62,039 nucleotides of DNA from Cryobacterium breve (GCF_004402375.1 NZ_SOGJ01000006.1:1-62039), one strand, 5' to 3'. Numbered from the stretch's first letter, positions 26,722 through 35,660 are shown. The notes: a model not told the origin generated them from the letters alone. Made by a program: numbers and translations.

Positions 26722-27192
26722 ATGGGAGCACCGGCCGGCCATGTTTTCTTCGGCAACCAGTACACCAGCGGCGACTACGTCAAGGGTTCGTTCACATATG
26801 AAGGCGCCAAGGGTGCTGTCGCCCGGTCGATAACCAAGTCCATAATCTCGCGCGGCAAATCAAACGATGGCGAGCGCGTAGCCTTCCTTCGCGAAACGTT
26901 ATCAATGCAGCGCGTGCCGTCGCTCTCAATCTCTACTCTGATAGCGGCGGGGACAGTGGCTCTGATCGGCGGGGTCGCGACGTACGCATATCTTCGCAGC
27001 AGATCCGCGAGTCCCGTGGAGGCTGAGTGCGACAGTGAGGAAATCGCTAGCTTCGGGCTGTGCGAATCGTGCGGACAAGCTCTGGCGACCACTCGCCCAG
27101 CGGAGCTCCGTCAGGATGAGCTCGGCGACTTCGTCGTGTGCAAGAACTGCTCTCGTGAGAATCGCGCTAAATACTCTCAGGAAGCGGAGTAA
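26722..27192 (+). CDS. Hypothetical single-span membrane protein with Cys pairs
   Basis: A 156-residue protein. I prefer the ATG at 26722 over the TTG at 26710. One membrane helix lies at about 67-90 (LSISTLIAAGTVALIGGVA). After it come two cysteine pairs, GLCESCGQAL and VVCKNCSRENR, that could bind zinc. The N-terminal GHVFFGNQYTSG recalls a short GNQYT motif seen in phage and plasmid proteins. It follows the IS21 relic and has no partner. Function unknown. Confidence 0.5.
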   Translation: MGAPAGHVFFGNQYTSGDYVKGSFTYEGAKGAVARSITKSIISRGKSNDGERVAFLRETLSMQRVPSLSISTLIAAGTVALIGGVATYAYLRSRSASPVEAECDSEEIASFGLCESCGQALATTRPAELRQDELGDFVVCKNCSRENRAKYSQEAE

Positions 27193-27800
27193 GTCAAAGC
27201 CGTTTCAGCCTGGGCCAAGGCGCTCAGCGGTGCCGTCGGAGGATGATTTGGGGCGCGTTACTGGGCGCGCGCACGAAAATCTGGGGGAATCAGTCGCGAG
27301 AGCTCGCTGTCGCGCGTTTGAAACCCCTCTGACCACAGTCCTGAGGGTGGTCGTGGTCTTCCGATCGGCACGCCGCATCGGACACCCGGAATCGACCGCA
27401 CGCAGGCCAAGGGACAAATTAGGCACTCGCCTGTCTCGCCTAAGACGACGGCGATCGCTTAGTGTGCCTAATCCTCCGACGCGCATGCAACGAGACCCAA
27501 GCCACATCGCCGTTTGGCATGCCCTTCGGGCTCAATCAGGGCGCACTCGCGGAGCAGTCGGTCGCCTCGCCCGATTCTGGAGCAACCGAAGTGGCCGCAA
27601 GTGAGCGCTCGGGCGCATCATTTCCAGGGGTCAAGGGACTACCTTGTCACCGGCAAGTGGCGGCACGCGGAACCATCCGGGCCAGAACCCTCACGCGCGC
27701 GGCCGTGAAGCAAATCTGGCCCCGTGAAGAGGGGGCCTGGCTCGACACGTCGGAACATCGCAGTTGCATGCGCCGGTTCTACCAGCCGAACTAGTGGAGC
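27193..27800. other. Gap of about 600 bases without a recognised gene
   Basis: Frames of up to 189 codons overlap here on both strands, but they lack ribosome sites and recognisable motifs. The sequence is patchy and Arg/Ser-rich in every frame, as expected for decayed mobile DNA. Confidence 0.4.
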
Positions 27801-28433
27801 TCACGACCCACCGAACGCCCCTGCAGCGGTGGGGTCTTGCCTAGCTGCCCACTGCAACATGACCTCGCTGTACGCAAGCTCGCCAACCTGCATTGTGGCG
27901 AGGTCTCGCTTGAGGATCTTCCGAAGTCCGACCAGCTCGAATTGAACGATGTCCTGCTCGCGCTCGCTGTCGGGGACATCGCGGATTGACGTCGTTGCGA
28001 TCTCGCCGGAGGCAAGTTTCCTGACCTTGTAACGAATGCCCAAGATCAAGTTGGGGTTCTCCGTGCTCGCGCCGAACGTCCAAAACGAGTGGACGATCGC
28101 GTTGCGATCCATCCTTCCTGAGCTATCCCTCTTGAGGAACTGCTGGACCTTCTTGATCCCCGTCGTTTCGGACGGCGGCAGATTATCGAGACGCTCCTTC
28201 AGGTATTCGATTTTTGCGTTGATGGCGACGATGCGACCGATGACCTCGAAGAATTCAGGCGGCGGGTAATCACCGAACACATCGAGCGGGATCCCATATC
28301 GGTCGACCTCAACCAGTTCCGGCCGGCTCGCCGATGCTGCTGGATCCTCCGGAGGCGCATTCTGAATGAACATGTACCGACCATAGTTGGCGGCGGCCAG
28401 CCCGTTCGCTTCGTCGCCAGGAGACAGGAACAT
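27801..28433 (-). CDS. Hypothetical protein, divergent to a HEPN-like gene
   Basis: About 210 residues with an ATG at 28433. The longer frame to 29075 crosses the opposite gene and is rejected. Blocks include GIPLDVFGDYPPPEFFEVIG, a helix with VAINAKIEYLKERLDNLPPS that looks coiled-coil, and LILGIRYKVRKLASGEIA. The protein is soluble. No family is recognised. It is divergent from the HEPN-like gene at 28583, about 150 bp away, so the two may share a control region. Confidence 0.55.
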   Translation of the reverse strand: MFLSPGDEANGLAAANYGRYMFIQNAPPEDPAASASRPELVEVDRYGIPLDVFGDYPPPEFFEVIGRIVAINAKIEYLKERLDNLPPSETTGIKKVQQFLKRDSSGRMDRNAIVHSFWTFGASTENPNLILGIRYKVRKLASGEIATTSIRDVPDSEREQDIVQFELVGLRKILKRDLATMQVGELAYSEVMLQWAARQDPTAAGAFGGS

Positions 28434-28582
28434 AGATGGGGTAGGGACAGCGGTCGGGGATCGAGAGGCCTGATGCCCCAGGACGTTCGGCTTGGGCGCG
28501 AACTGTTGGTCAGTCCTCAGCTGGCTATCGTTGGCCGGTGTGCTTGGCCCGACAACCGTCCACTCGGGCATATCGTTTGGGC

Positions 28583-29374
28583 ATGCGCATCTCGCCCTTT
28601 CAGTCGGAGTACACCGACGACGCATTTCCCAACCTCCACGGAGCGCCGTTGACCCACTCGGTCCTGGACTCCCTAGAGGGTTCGATTCCGCTCCGGGCGA
28701 AGGTGGACGGCTCAAGTCGTGAGTTGCTGATCGAGGCAGTGCGCAGCTTCTACTTCGCAAAGCAGTTCCACCTCGAGTGGGAACGCTTCCATGACCAGAT
28801 ACCGGAGGAGGTGCGTCCGACGATGCCGGTTCTACGCACTGACTTGGTCCGTGTCGCCGTGATTGCAGTGTGGAAGGTGTTTGATACCTCCTCCCGGACA
28901 CGTTCCGTCGATCGGACATGCTTAGCTCTATCGTCGGCCCTCGCCGGGCAAGAAGGCGACGATGCAGCCGCGGCACGAGACCTGGTACGAAACGTCCATC
29001 GGCGCACGAACGCGGACCTAGAAGAATCATTGAAGTACGTACGACACCTGCGCAACAAGTGGGCAGGGCACGCATCCATCGACCGAGACTTCGACTCCTG
29101 GGCCGGGGCGGACTCGACGGTGTCGCTTGCGGTTATCGAAAAGGCCCTCGAGACCATCGTGAACGCTCACCAAGACCTCTATGAGGTCATCGCCATGAAC
29201 GAGGCCCTTGCCCGCGCCCTAGAAACGCCCCCGGCGACTGCAGAAGACGACGATTGCGTCGTCAAGATGGACTTCGACTGGTCCGCCGTGGTGCCCCTTG
29301 CCGAACTAGTCCGAATTGCCGCAAAAAGATCTGCCACTCGGCTGGTCGAACGGCTCGCGCTCGAAGCATCGTGA
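28583..29374 (+). CDS. HEPN-like hypothetical protein
   Basis: A 263-residue, mostly helical protein. I chose the ATG at 28583 (MRISPF). In the middle, KYVRHLRNKWAGHASIDR contains R-N-K-W-A-G-H, which fits the R-x4-6-H motif of HEPN ribonucleases and transmembrane-free abortive-infection proteins. It lies in the defence part of the island. A HEPN role is inferred from one motif and helical content. It could equally be a non-catalytic helical protein. Confidence 0.55.
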   Translation: MRISPFQSEYTDDAFPNLHGAPLTHSVLDSLEGSIPLRAKVDGSSRELLIEAVRSFYFAKQFHLEWERFHDQIPEEVRPTMPVLRTDLVRVAVIAVWKVFDTSSRTRSVDRTCLALSSALAGQEGDDAAAARDLVRNVHRRTNADLEESLKYVRHLRNKWAGHASIDRDFDSWAGADSTVSLAVIEKALETIVNAHQDLYEVIAMNEALARALETPPATAEDDDCVVKMDFDWSAVVPLAELVRIAAKRSATRLVERLALEAS

Positions 29375-29685
29375 CCAGAATGACTCGCCCGGCCGGTGGG
29401 CCTCGTTTTGAGACGGTGCCGGATACCGCGCGCCTGGCATGAGGGGCGGCCGAAAGACTCCAAGACGCATTGTCGCTCTTCGGAGCCCGGAGGGCTCGAT
29501 ATCGGACCCCTGAAAGGCGGCGTTCGGTGGCGACCGCATGGTCGTTGCTCGACACGCGGCGAGAGAGCTGGATCTCAAATCGCCGAATACTACCCATCGC
29601 GTTCACGGGCTCGTGCCCGTAACCGTCTATCGATGTATCGCTCGACGGCGTTTTCCAACCTGCTGACTTTGTTGTCTCAGCGAAC
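29375..29685. other. Gap of about 310 bases, start of an SSB relic
   Basis: No complete gene is present. The frame leading into the SSB fragment can be followed back to about 29623 without a start codon, so the beginning of that gene is probably decayed or replaced here. Confidence 0.4.
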
Positions 29686-30054
29686 GTGCGCGTCGGCCAG
29701 CCGCACTTCCGTCGCGAAGACAGCGGTAGCTTCACCGTTCTCGAGCCCAGTTTCCACGACCTCGTGGCCTACCGCGCCACCGCCGACCGGGCACTCACAA
29801 GGTTCGCCAAAGGTGACAGCTTCGTCGCCGAGGGCTATGTCCGCAACTTCCAGTTTGAGCGCGACGGTGAGGTCGTCAATCGTGAGGAGTTCGTCGCGAA
29901 GAAGATCGGCCACGACCTCGCACGCACGAACTACGACGTCGACCGAACCCGCCGCTCGGCTGCAGGCACCGAACGGGATGCGCTAGCAGCCCAGAAGGCA
30001 GTCTTGCTCGAGTCGGAGCACGCTCGCGCCGGCTCTGCTGTGCTCGGAAGGTGA
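29686..30054 (+). pseudogene. Single-stranded DNA-binding protein, 5'-truncated
   Basis: About 122 residues carry the SSB-like blocks RVGQPHFRREDSGSFTVLEP, FHDLVAYRATADRALTRFAK, GDSFVAEGYVRNF and EEFVAKKIGHDLARTNYDVD, as in SSBs encoded on actinobacterial plasmids and integrative elements. The first strand of the OB fold and a proper start are missing, because the frame opens upstream only to a stop near 29620. The GTG at 29686 could give a shortened product. It overlaps the next gene's leader. Confidence 0.55.
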
Positions 30055-30062
30055 GGTCAACG

Positions 30063-30620
30063 ATGGCAGCGTCCCTGGTCGACTGGGCGTCCGGCGACCA
30101 GGGTGCCTCGTTCGGTGAGGACGAACTCGAAGGGCCGCTCTCGGCGGAGCCGCCGCATCCGATCAACTGGAATCTCCTCAGCGCAGACGATGCCGAAACA
30201 GAGTGGGTCGAACTCAACCGGTGGGTGAACTGGTTACGACGGACCTACGGGCTCCCGGCATCCGTCGTGCCGCCCCTCTGGCATCGCCACGCCGAACTCG
30301 TCTGGGAACTCTCCGCCCTGCACCTGCACTGGCTCTGCGCTTACGATCCCGATCAGCACGGCTCGGCCCCGTTCGGATGGCACCGCGACTTCGCCGACGC
30401 CCGCCAGCGCCTCCACGATTGGGTTGCGACATCGGGGACGCGCCTGGATCGTGACCGTCCGACGCGCCAGACTTCGTGGCCAGGAGAGCCGTCGGCGGAT
30501 GCTGTCGATGACATCGTGATCAGCGATCGCGACGAGGACTTCGTGCAGTTCGTCGTCGATGACGTCGCCAGGCGGCGAGCGGCCGAGGCGCCCTTCTATG
30601 CCTACGCCGAATCTCCTTGA
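30063..30620 (+). CDS. Hypothetical protein of plasmid/integrative-element type
   Basis: A 185-residue protein with an ATG at 30063 and GAGG 6 bases upstream. It has an acidic N-terminus, a Trp-rich centre (LNRWVNWLRRTYGL, VVPPLWHRHAELVWELSALH, GWHRDFADARQRLHDWV) and an acidic tail. Such Trp-rich proteins often follow ssb in actinobacterial conjugative elements and resemble DUF4913-like proteins. I infer element maintenance, not a defined activity. It starts within 10 bp of the SSB relic's stop. Confidence 0.6.
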   Translation: MAASLVDWASGDQGASFGEDELEGPLSAEPPHPINWNLLSADDAETEWVELNRWVNWLRRTYGLPASVVPPLWHRHAELVWELSALHLHWLCAYDPDQHGSAPFGWHRDFADARQRLHDWVATSGTRLDRDRPTRQTSWPGEPSADAVDDIVISDRDEDFVQFVVDDVARRRAAEAPFYAYAESP

Positions 30621-30854
30621 TTCAAGGACTCGTTTTAGACGATCGAGGAAATCGACTCTTGACCAGTGCGTACACGAATTGACAAGTTGCTGCCTGTTCA
30701 ATCGACGATACGGGGTCAGTTTTTCATCCGACGTTAAAAGCACTGATCGACAGTCACAGCTCAGTGGTGCGAGCTTTCGATGCGCTCAGAAAGGATCGTT
30801 TACGGACTGCGGCGCCGAATAGATACCTTGGGCTACGAAGAAGAGGAGTGCGCA

Positions 30855-31574
30855 TTGAAGACAAAGCGCCCACACATGGTCTCGAGGGGCTACATCAAGG
30901 GCTGGGCAGATGCAGAAGGCATCGTCGAGGTAATCGACATTCAGGGCCGTCGAGGCCTCCGTCAACCCATCGGAAACGCGACGGTAGTGAACTACGTCTA
31001 TGAACCGGCAGTACTGACGAGTGACCTGGAAGCTGCCTACGGGCAGATCGAATCCGATGGCATACCGGTGATCGTCAAACTTCGCAACGGCGCTGCCACC
31101 CTCACATCAGCCGATATGGCGGCCATGATCGCCTTCGTCGACATGCACCTCGACCGCGGCCGCTACGCAGATCAAGCAAAGGTTCGCACGCCCGCCGTTC
31201 TAGTTAAAACCGGGTGGCAATTTGAAGACCCAGAGCTGAGCTTAGGCGACCGTATCCTCCTATCGCAGTCGCATCCCGACGTGCTAAGACTGGCGACGCT
31301 CGGGCTAGAGCAATGGCCATGGAGAGTGGTCCAGGCCCAGGGCCTCCCGACCGGAGATGGTGCGGTCCTCCTGTGGGGTCCAGCCAAGGGCGCCAACATC
31401 TGCACCGTTTCCTTTCCGCTATCACCCACACGGTTGCTCATAATCGGGGAGAAACTCCCCGATGGAATTCCGCTACTCCCTCGCCTTACCGCCAACTGCA
31501 AGCGGTGGATCATCGGAGCGCCAGGAACGCTCAATCTGAATTGGGCTGACGATGGCGGCGATGCGACAACATGA
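30855..31574 (+). CDS. DUF4238-like hypothetical protein
   Basis: A 239-residue protein. The TTG at 30855 is preferred because AGGAG stands 6 bases upstream and the mature start KTKRPHMVSRGYIKGWAD then resembles the HxxPRxYLRxF opening of DUF4238 proteins. The helix-rich middle (TSADMAAMIAFVDMHLDRGR) and a later strand (RLLIIGEKLPDGIPLLPRL) also fit. DUF4238 proteins are scattered in mobile and defence regions with unknown activity. It stands alone. Confidence 0.6.
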   Translation: MKTKRPHMVSRGYIKGWADAEGIVEVIDIQGRRGLRQPIGNATVVNYVYEPAVLTSDLEAAYGQIESDGIPVIVKLRNGAATLTSADMAAMIAFVDMHLDRGRYADQAKVRTPAVLVKTGWQFEDPELSLGDRILLSQSHPDVLRLATLGLEQWPWRVVQAQGLPTGDGAVLLWGPAKGANICTVSFPLSPTRLLIIGEKLPDGIPLLPRLTANCKRWIIGAPGTLNLNWADDGGDATT

Positions 31575-31704
31575 GCGGCCACCCCAATGCGCTACTTCTA
31601 CGTGCCGGTGCGGACCTTGGGTCCCGCGGAGGTGCGCATGGGGCGAGCGAGTGGAGATATGCACGAACCTCACCCCATGAGCGCAGGTGCCTCATGTGGC
31701 GGTG

Positions 31705-31734
31705 ACTGCACCCCCAGCTCAGGGGGGGGTGCAG
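31705..31734. terminator. Strong GC hairpin before the membrane/Panacea pair
   Basis: Eleven perfectly paired bases (actgcaccccc at 31705-31715, complement at 31724-31734) enclose an 8-base loop. There is no T-run on either side. It lies between the DUF4238 gene and the next operon, so it may act as a terminator or regulatory stem. Confidence 0.5.
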
Positions 31735-31783
31735 TACGTGTCACACCTGGATTCGGTGACCGCCGTGGCAGACTCGCGCTGTC

Positions 31784-32659
31784 ATGACAGTAATTGAAAG
31801 AGTCAGCCCGAGACCGGTGGGGAAGTTCAAGGGTTTTTGGCATGCAGCCACGACCACAACGTCCCACTTCCTGAGTCGTGAGGGGATCAAGACCACTTGG
31901 CATGAACCCCTCATTCTGACTGGGACAGTTGCTTCGCTGTACGTCGGTGTCGTGAACGAGGACCACTTGGGTTACTTCATTGGTGGTGCCGCGGCACTTC
32001 TAATAGTGGGTAACGTCCGTGGCCTCTACACAAAAAGTCACACAATCGGCGTTGAAGGTGACCGTGACTTGCTGCGCGATCAACTCAACGGAGTGGAGGA
32101 ACGTGAAGCATCTCGTCGGGAACAGTTTGCTGGCGCCGTCGCTGAGACCCTTCAGAACCTCGCAACCGAGCTGCAAGTTTGGAATAGCCACTCGAGGCTG
32201 ACTCTGTACACCTTCAACGGAAGTGGGTTCCAACTCTTTAGAAGGAAATCCGATAATCCGATGCTTGAGGCAATCGGTCGAGGGTTCTATCCGCTGGACC
32301 AGGGCATACTGCGCATGGCCTGGGAGCGCGGCGTCACGGCTGCTTTCACGGCAATCCCGACGAACGATCCTGATTATGGCAAGAAGCTGCAGAAAGATTT
32401 CAATATCCCTATTGGCACATCAAAGGGGTTCGGAATGAGAAGCGCGAGCATCCTGGCGGCACGGCTTAGTGATACCACGAGCGCCTCGAACGATCACATC
32501 GGCGTGCTGGTGATTGAAAGTACGGCCCCTCGTGGAGTCACGAGTACTGTCAGGACGAATCTGATGAGCAGCAAAGTGTGGCACGCACTGCAGGTGCAAG
32601 TTTCCACGTCACGTGAGTACCTTCCGGATATTTTGGACGCACAGAAGAGAGGCTTCTGA
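31784..32659 (+). CDS. Membrane-anchored GAF-like protein coupled to a Panacea gene
   Basis: A 291-residue protein. Two adjacent membrane helices lie at about 42-80 (LILTGTVASLYVGVV, YFIGGAAALLIVGNV), then a short coiled-coil-like stretch (LRDQLNGVEEREASRREQF). A GAF-like sensor domain follows (RLTLYTFNGSGFQLFRRKSD, GFYPLDQGILRMAWERG, IGVLVIESTAP). The stop overlaps the Panacea start (TGATG). In Panacea toxin-antitoxin pairs the partner is the toxin, and a membrane GAF protein is not a toxin type that I know. Function is inferred from linkage only. Confidence 0.65.
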   Translation: MTVIERVSPRPVGKFKGFWHAATTTTSHFLSREGIKTTWHEPLILTGTVASLYVGVVNEDHLGYFIGGAAALLIVGNVRGLYTKSHTIGVEGDRDLLRDQLNGVEEREASRREQFAGAVAETLQNLATELQVWNSHSRLTLYTFNGSGFQLFRRKSDNPMLEAIGRGFYPLDQGILRMAWERGVTAAFTAIPTNDPDYGKKLQKDFNIPIGTSKGFGMRSASILAARLSDTTSASNDHIGVLVIESTAPRGVTSTVRTNLMSSKVWHALQVQVSTSREYLPDILDAQKRGF

Positions 32660-33147
32660 TGGGAAATCTTGAAGACGTGATGGCGTATCTGTGTTCCAGA
32701 TACCCCTTCAAAGAGGAGTTGTCCAAGGCCCGGCTGACCAAGATGGTTTACTTGGCGGACTGGCGAATGGCCCTGACCAAGCAGTCTCAGATAACCAATC
32801 TCGACTGGACCTTCAATCACTATGGCCCTTACGTAGATGACGTGAAGGATGCGGCAGAAGCCAACGAGGGACGCTTTACGATCCTGAAGACCACCAATAT
32901 GTATGGCTCGCCCAAGGAAGTGATCGGGCTAAAGCGAAAAGAGGAGACCTTCGCTTCCTTGTCTGAGCCTGAAATCGCAGCTCTGGATCACGTTGTGGCC
33001 ATGACAAAGGACCTAACCTGGGCACCATTCATCAAGCTCGTCTACTCCACATACCCCATTGCCACACAAGCGCGGCACGTGCATCTCGATCTCGCACAGC
33101 TCGCCACCAAGTACCAAAGAGAACTGGCGGCAGTACAGGTAACTTGA
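32659..33147 (+). CDS. Panacea-domain (SocA-like) antitoxin
   Basis: This 162-residue protein is a Panacea / SocA-like (DUF4065-type) domain: LSKARLTKMVYLADWRMALT, then LDWTFNHYGPYVDDVKDA, and a helical end. Panacea proteins are antitoxins that neutralise many unrelated toxins and occur in prophages and defence islands. It overlaps by one base with the upstream membrane-protein gene, the usual geometry of a coupled pair. The cytosolic antitoxin role is inferred from the family. Confidence 0.8.
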   Translation: MGNLEDVMAYLCSRYPFKEELSKARLTKMVYLADWRMALTKQSQITNLDWTFNHYGPYVDDVKDAAEANEGRFTILKTTNMYGSPKEVIGLKRKEETFASLSEPEIAALDHVVAMTKDLTWAPFIKLVYSTYPIATQARHVHLDLAQLATKYQRELAAVQVT

Positions 33148-33159
33148 TGAGACCCCGAC

Positions 33160-33470
33160 CGTTGCCTTCGCGTTGTCGGACGCTTGGGGTGTGGCCGAGG
33201 AGCCGAAACGTCGCGCACAGGGCACCTGAGCCCCCTTGGGGTGATCTTCCTGCCGGGTCGCCGTTCAGCGATCTCGCCAGCGGGGTGCATTCCCGCATCG
33301 TGGAGTTCTATCAGGTGCCGTTGTTGGGTGTGGGAGAGTTTGGGTTGTTTGCCGAGCAGTCGTCCTTTCGATTTCGCGACCTGCATGCCCTCTATGGTGC
33401 TGGCTCCGATGAGATCGGAGTCGAATCCGGCAACCGTTGGGAGCACATTAGAGATGCAGGCCGCTTGCCC
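33160..33470 (-). pseudogene. Serine recombinase (resolvase), C-terminal remnant
   Basis: The minus strand encodes AGFDSDLIGASTIEGMQVAK, then SKGRLLGKQPKLS and HLIELHDAGMHPAGEIAE. These are the linker and helix-turn-helix approach of resolvase/invertase serine recombinases. The catalytic N-terminal domain is absent and the frame breaks before the DNA-binding helix. It is a relic between the Panacea pair and the SIR2 gene. Confidence 0.7.
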
Positions 33471-33585
33471 TGAGGTCACAGGTGGCGGCACCAAGTACAT
33501 TCATCTCAACCGACGAGGGATCGGTGTTCCCGCACGAAGATCTACCGCTCAATGAAACGGCATTCGCCAGCGATAGGCTGCGTGC

Positions 33586-34965
33586 ATGACGGAACATCTC
33601 CACGACGGAGCAAAATGCAAGTGGTGTGCTCTCGACTACGAATTCGAGATGCCGGCTGCCGTCGTCGAGGCGTGTCGACGCGGAGATCTCGTCCTGTTTG
33701 CCGGCGCCGGCGTCAGCACCGAAGTACCCGCGGTTTTTCCCTCAAGCTTTTACAACGACATGAAAACTCGGTCGGAGTCAACGGCCGATTCCTTCCCAGG
33801 GGTGATGTCGGACTTTGAGGCGAAGTTTTCCCGCACGGAACTCGTGAAGGAGCTCAAGGCGCGATTCGACATGGCGGATTCGTTCCCCTCACTCCGCCGC
33901 GCGGCGCGGCAGTTTCACGAAGCAGTATCGACAATCCCGTACATCCAGGACATCATCACGACCAACTGGGACACGTACTTTGAGGAAGAGTGTCTCGCGA
34001 CACCGTTTGTTGTTGGCGAAGACATGGCGTTCGCTGGAATTTACTCCCGTCGTGTGTTCAAGATCCATGGATCTATCGCCAATGTCTCTACCCTGGTCGT
34101 GACGGAGAGCGATTATGCCGAAAGCCTAAGTCGACTCTCCCAGAATGCCCTCGGTGCGCGTGTTCGTGATCTCCTGGCTGGAAAGGTGGTCGTTTTCGTC
34201 GGGTATTCGATGACGGATTGGAACTTTCAGCGGCTGTACGCCACGTTGCGCGCAGACATGGGTAAATTCGCCCCTGCAGCGTATGTTGTGTCGCCCGACG
34301 ATGGGCGCACCGCGGAGAGAAACGGGCTCACACATTTACGCACTAGTGGTGTCAAGTTCATCCGCGAGCTGAAATACGCACTCGAAGATGACTGTCTAAT
34401 CCCTGATGAGCGCTACGACGAACTCGGGGCGATCGAAAGCCGCGCGCTGAGGGCCGATGAGATCGCAAAGGAAATCCCGCACCGTCAGTACCCGTCCGTG
34501 CTCTACTGCTGGATGTACCTAGAAGGAGTCACGGACGCCTGCTTTCGGATACAGTTCCGGCGCGGTTCGGGCGAGTACTCTGACGCGCATCGAGTTCAGA
34601 TGCTAGCGCGTCGTTATCTCCTTGCGGCTGACCAAGCAGAAGGCCGAGGGCGCTTCCAAGACGCTGCGTATATGCAAGGTTACGCGAATATATTACTCAC
34701 GCTCATTCTCGATGAAGCAAGCGATGCCGATGCCTTTCCATACTTCTTCGTCTACGGCTCGGACGATGATCTCACTCACCCAGACGAGTTCCATACGGCT
34801 ATCGAGCAGAGCCGCCGCCGGGCTCCTCGGCAGCGCGCTCACGCACGACGAATGCTCGCAGACCTCCCTTCGGACATGATCCTCACGCATGATCGAACGC
34901 TTCCCGATCTGCATGATCTTGGACCAGTATCTCCAAATGGCCGCAACGTGGCGCTGCATTCATGA
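33586..34965 (+). CDS. SIR2-family NADase-type defence protein
   Basis: A 459-residue protein. The SIR2 domain occupies about 28-260. It has LVLFAGAGVSTEVPAVF (nucleotide loop, GAG at 40-42), DIITTNWDTYFEE with Asn127 and Asp129, FKIHGSIANVSTL with the catalytic His161, and VVFVGYSMTDWNFQRLY. The C-terminal half is helical, with DAAYMQGYANILLTLILDEA. Bacterial SIR2 proteins with such extensions deplete NAD+ on phage infection (Thoeris ThsA, DSR, SIR2-HerA). No canonical partner is adjacent, so it may be a single-gene system. The N-terminus carries a CKWC pair (Cys11, Cys14). Confidence 0.82.
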   Translation: MTEHLHDGAKCKWCALDYEFEMPAAVVEACRRGDLVLFAGAGVSTEVPAVFPSSFYNDMKTRSESTADSFPGVMSDFEAKFSRTELVKELKARFDMADSFPSLRRAARQFHEAVSTIPYIQDIITTNWDTYFEEECLATPFVVGEDMAFAGIYSRRVFKIHGSIANVSTLVVTESDYAESLSRLSQNALGARVRDLLAGKVVVFVGYSMTDWNFQRLYATLRADMGKFAPAAYVVSPDDGRTAERNGLTHLRTSGVKFIRELKYALEDDCLIPDERYDELGAIESRALRADEIAKEIPHRQYPSVLYCWMYLEGVTDACFRIQFRRGSGEYSDAHRVQMLARRYLLAADQAEGRGRFQDAAYMQGYANILLTLILDEASDADAFPYFFVYGSDDDLTHPDEFHTAIEQSRRRAPRQRAHARRMLADLPSDMILTHDRTLPDLHDLGPVSPNGRNVALHS

Positions 34966-35168
34966 CGAATCGGCGCCAAGGCGATGCCGTCGGCCCTTGG
35001 TAAACCTTCGATCGCAACTGCTCTGGTTAGCTTTGGGTTTGCAACGCCCCAAGTAGAGCCCTCCCAACCAGGTGCCGTTGGTCCACGCTGAATCTATGGG
35101 CGACGTAACAAGTGCCGACCTTCGTGAAAGCTTCAGCCCGCCAAACTGGCCCAGTTTGCCTGCATCCG
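34966..35168. other. Gap after the SIR2 gene, no recognised gene
   Basis: This short stretch has no open frame with a credible start or product. Sequence composition is like the other decayed joints of the island. Confidence 0.35.
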
Positions 35169-35387
35169 ATGGAAGCACGAAATCTCACGAGCGTTGGGCT
35201 CGCAGGGCGTGAACTCGACCTTCGCATGCACAACGCCGAGGGCCTTTCTGCGAAGTTTGGCCAACCGGACTTCCTTTTAGTTCGCGGCGGCAACGTCTTC
35301 ACGCTCCGGGCGGCTCTGGCGCGATCGGAGCCGACGCGCTCATTACGGGTCGTCTCAGAGCGGACAAACTGGTTTACGCCGGCTTGA
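35169..35387 (+). CDS. Small hypothetical frame, weak
   Basis: The 72-codon frame opens at ATG 35169 with plausible composition (NAEGLSAKFGQPDFLLVRGG). There is no ribosome site and no recognised family. It is followed 9 bases later by another short frame in a different phase, so the two may be halves of one broken gene. Confidence 0.25.
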   Translation: MEARNLTSVGLAGRELDLRMHNAEGLSAKFGQPDFLLVRGGNVFTLRAALARSEPTRSLRVVSERTNWFTPA

Positions 35388-35396
35388 GTCGCGGGG

Positions 35397-35660
35397 GTGT
35401 GCGTCCTAACCCCGAACCTGGTGGGCCTCGAAGAGTGCGACTCAACGGAGGACGCCTGGTCCATGTACGGGGCCGTCGAGTTTGACGGCCTCAGAATCCT
35501 TGATCGACCCTTGGTGCCTCACCTTGGATCTCCGGAGCACTCGGAAAGCGAGGCCCTAACCCGAGTGGTCGCTGGCTACGCCGAAGAGGGCAAGCCCTAT
35601 TGGGCTCTTCGCGACGGCCAGGCGTCGGTGGTCGACGGCAGCAGCGTTGTGCTTCTCTGA
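35397..35660 (+). CDS. Small hypothetical frame, weak
   Basis: An 87-codon frame begins at GTG 35397 (VLTPNLVGLEECDSTEDAW; later GYAEEGKPYWALRDGQAS). Composition is protein-like, but no domain is known to me. GGGGG directly precedes the start, which is too close for a normal ribosome site. It may be a remnant. Confidence 0.3.
   Translation: MCVLTPNLVGLEECDSTEDAWSMYGAVEFDGLRILDRPLVPHLGSPEHSESEALTRVVAGYAEEGKPYWALRDGQASVVDGSSVVLL

Noticed and set aside
28434..29075. Upstream extension of the minus-strand hypothetical gene to 29075
   Set aside because: It runs over the HEPN-like gene on the other strand and has shadow-like composition.
31705..31734. A riboswitch before the membrane/Panacea pair
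   Set aside because: Only one simple hairpin is visible. I see no conserved aptamer pattern.
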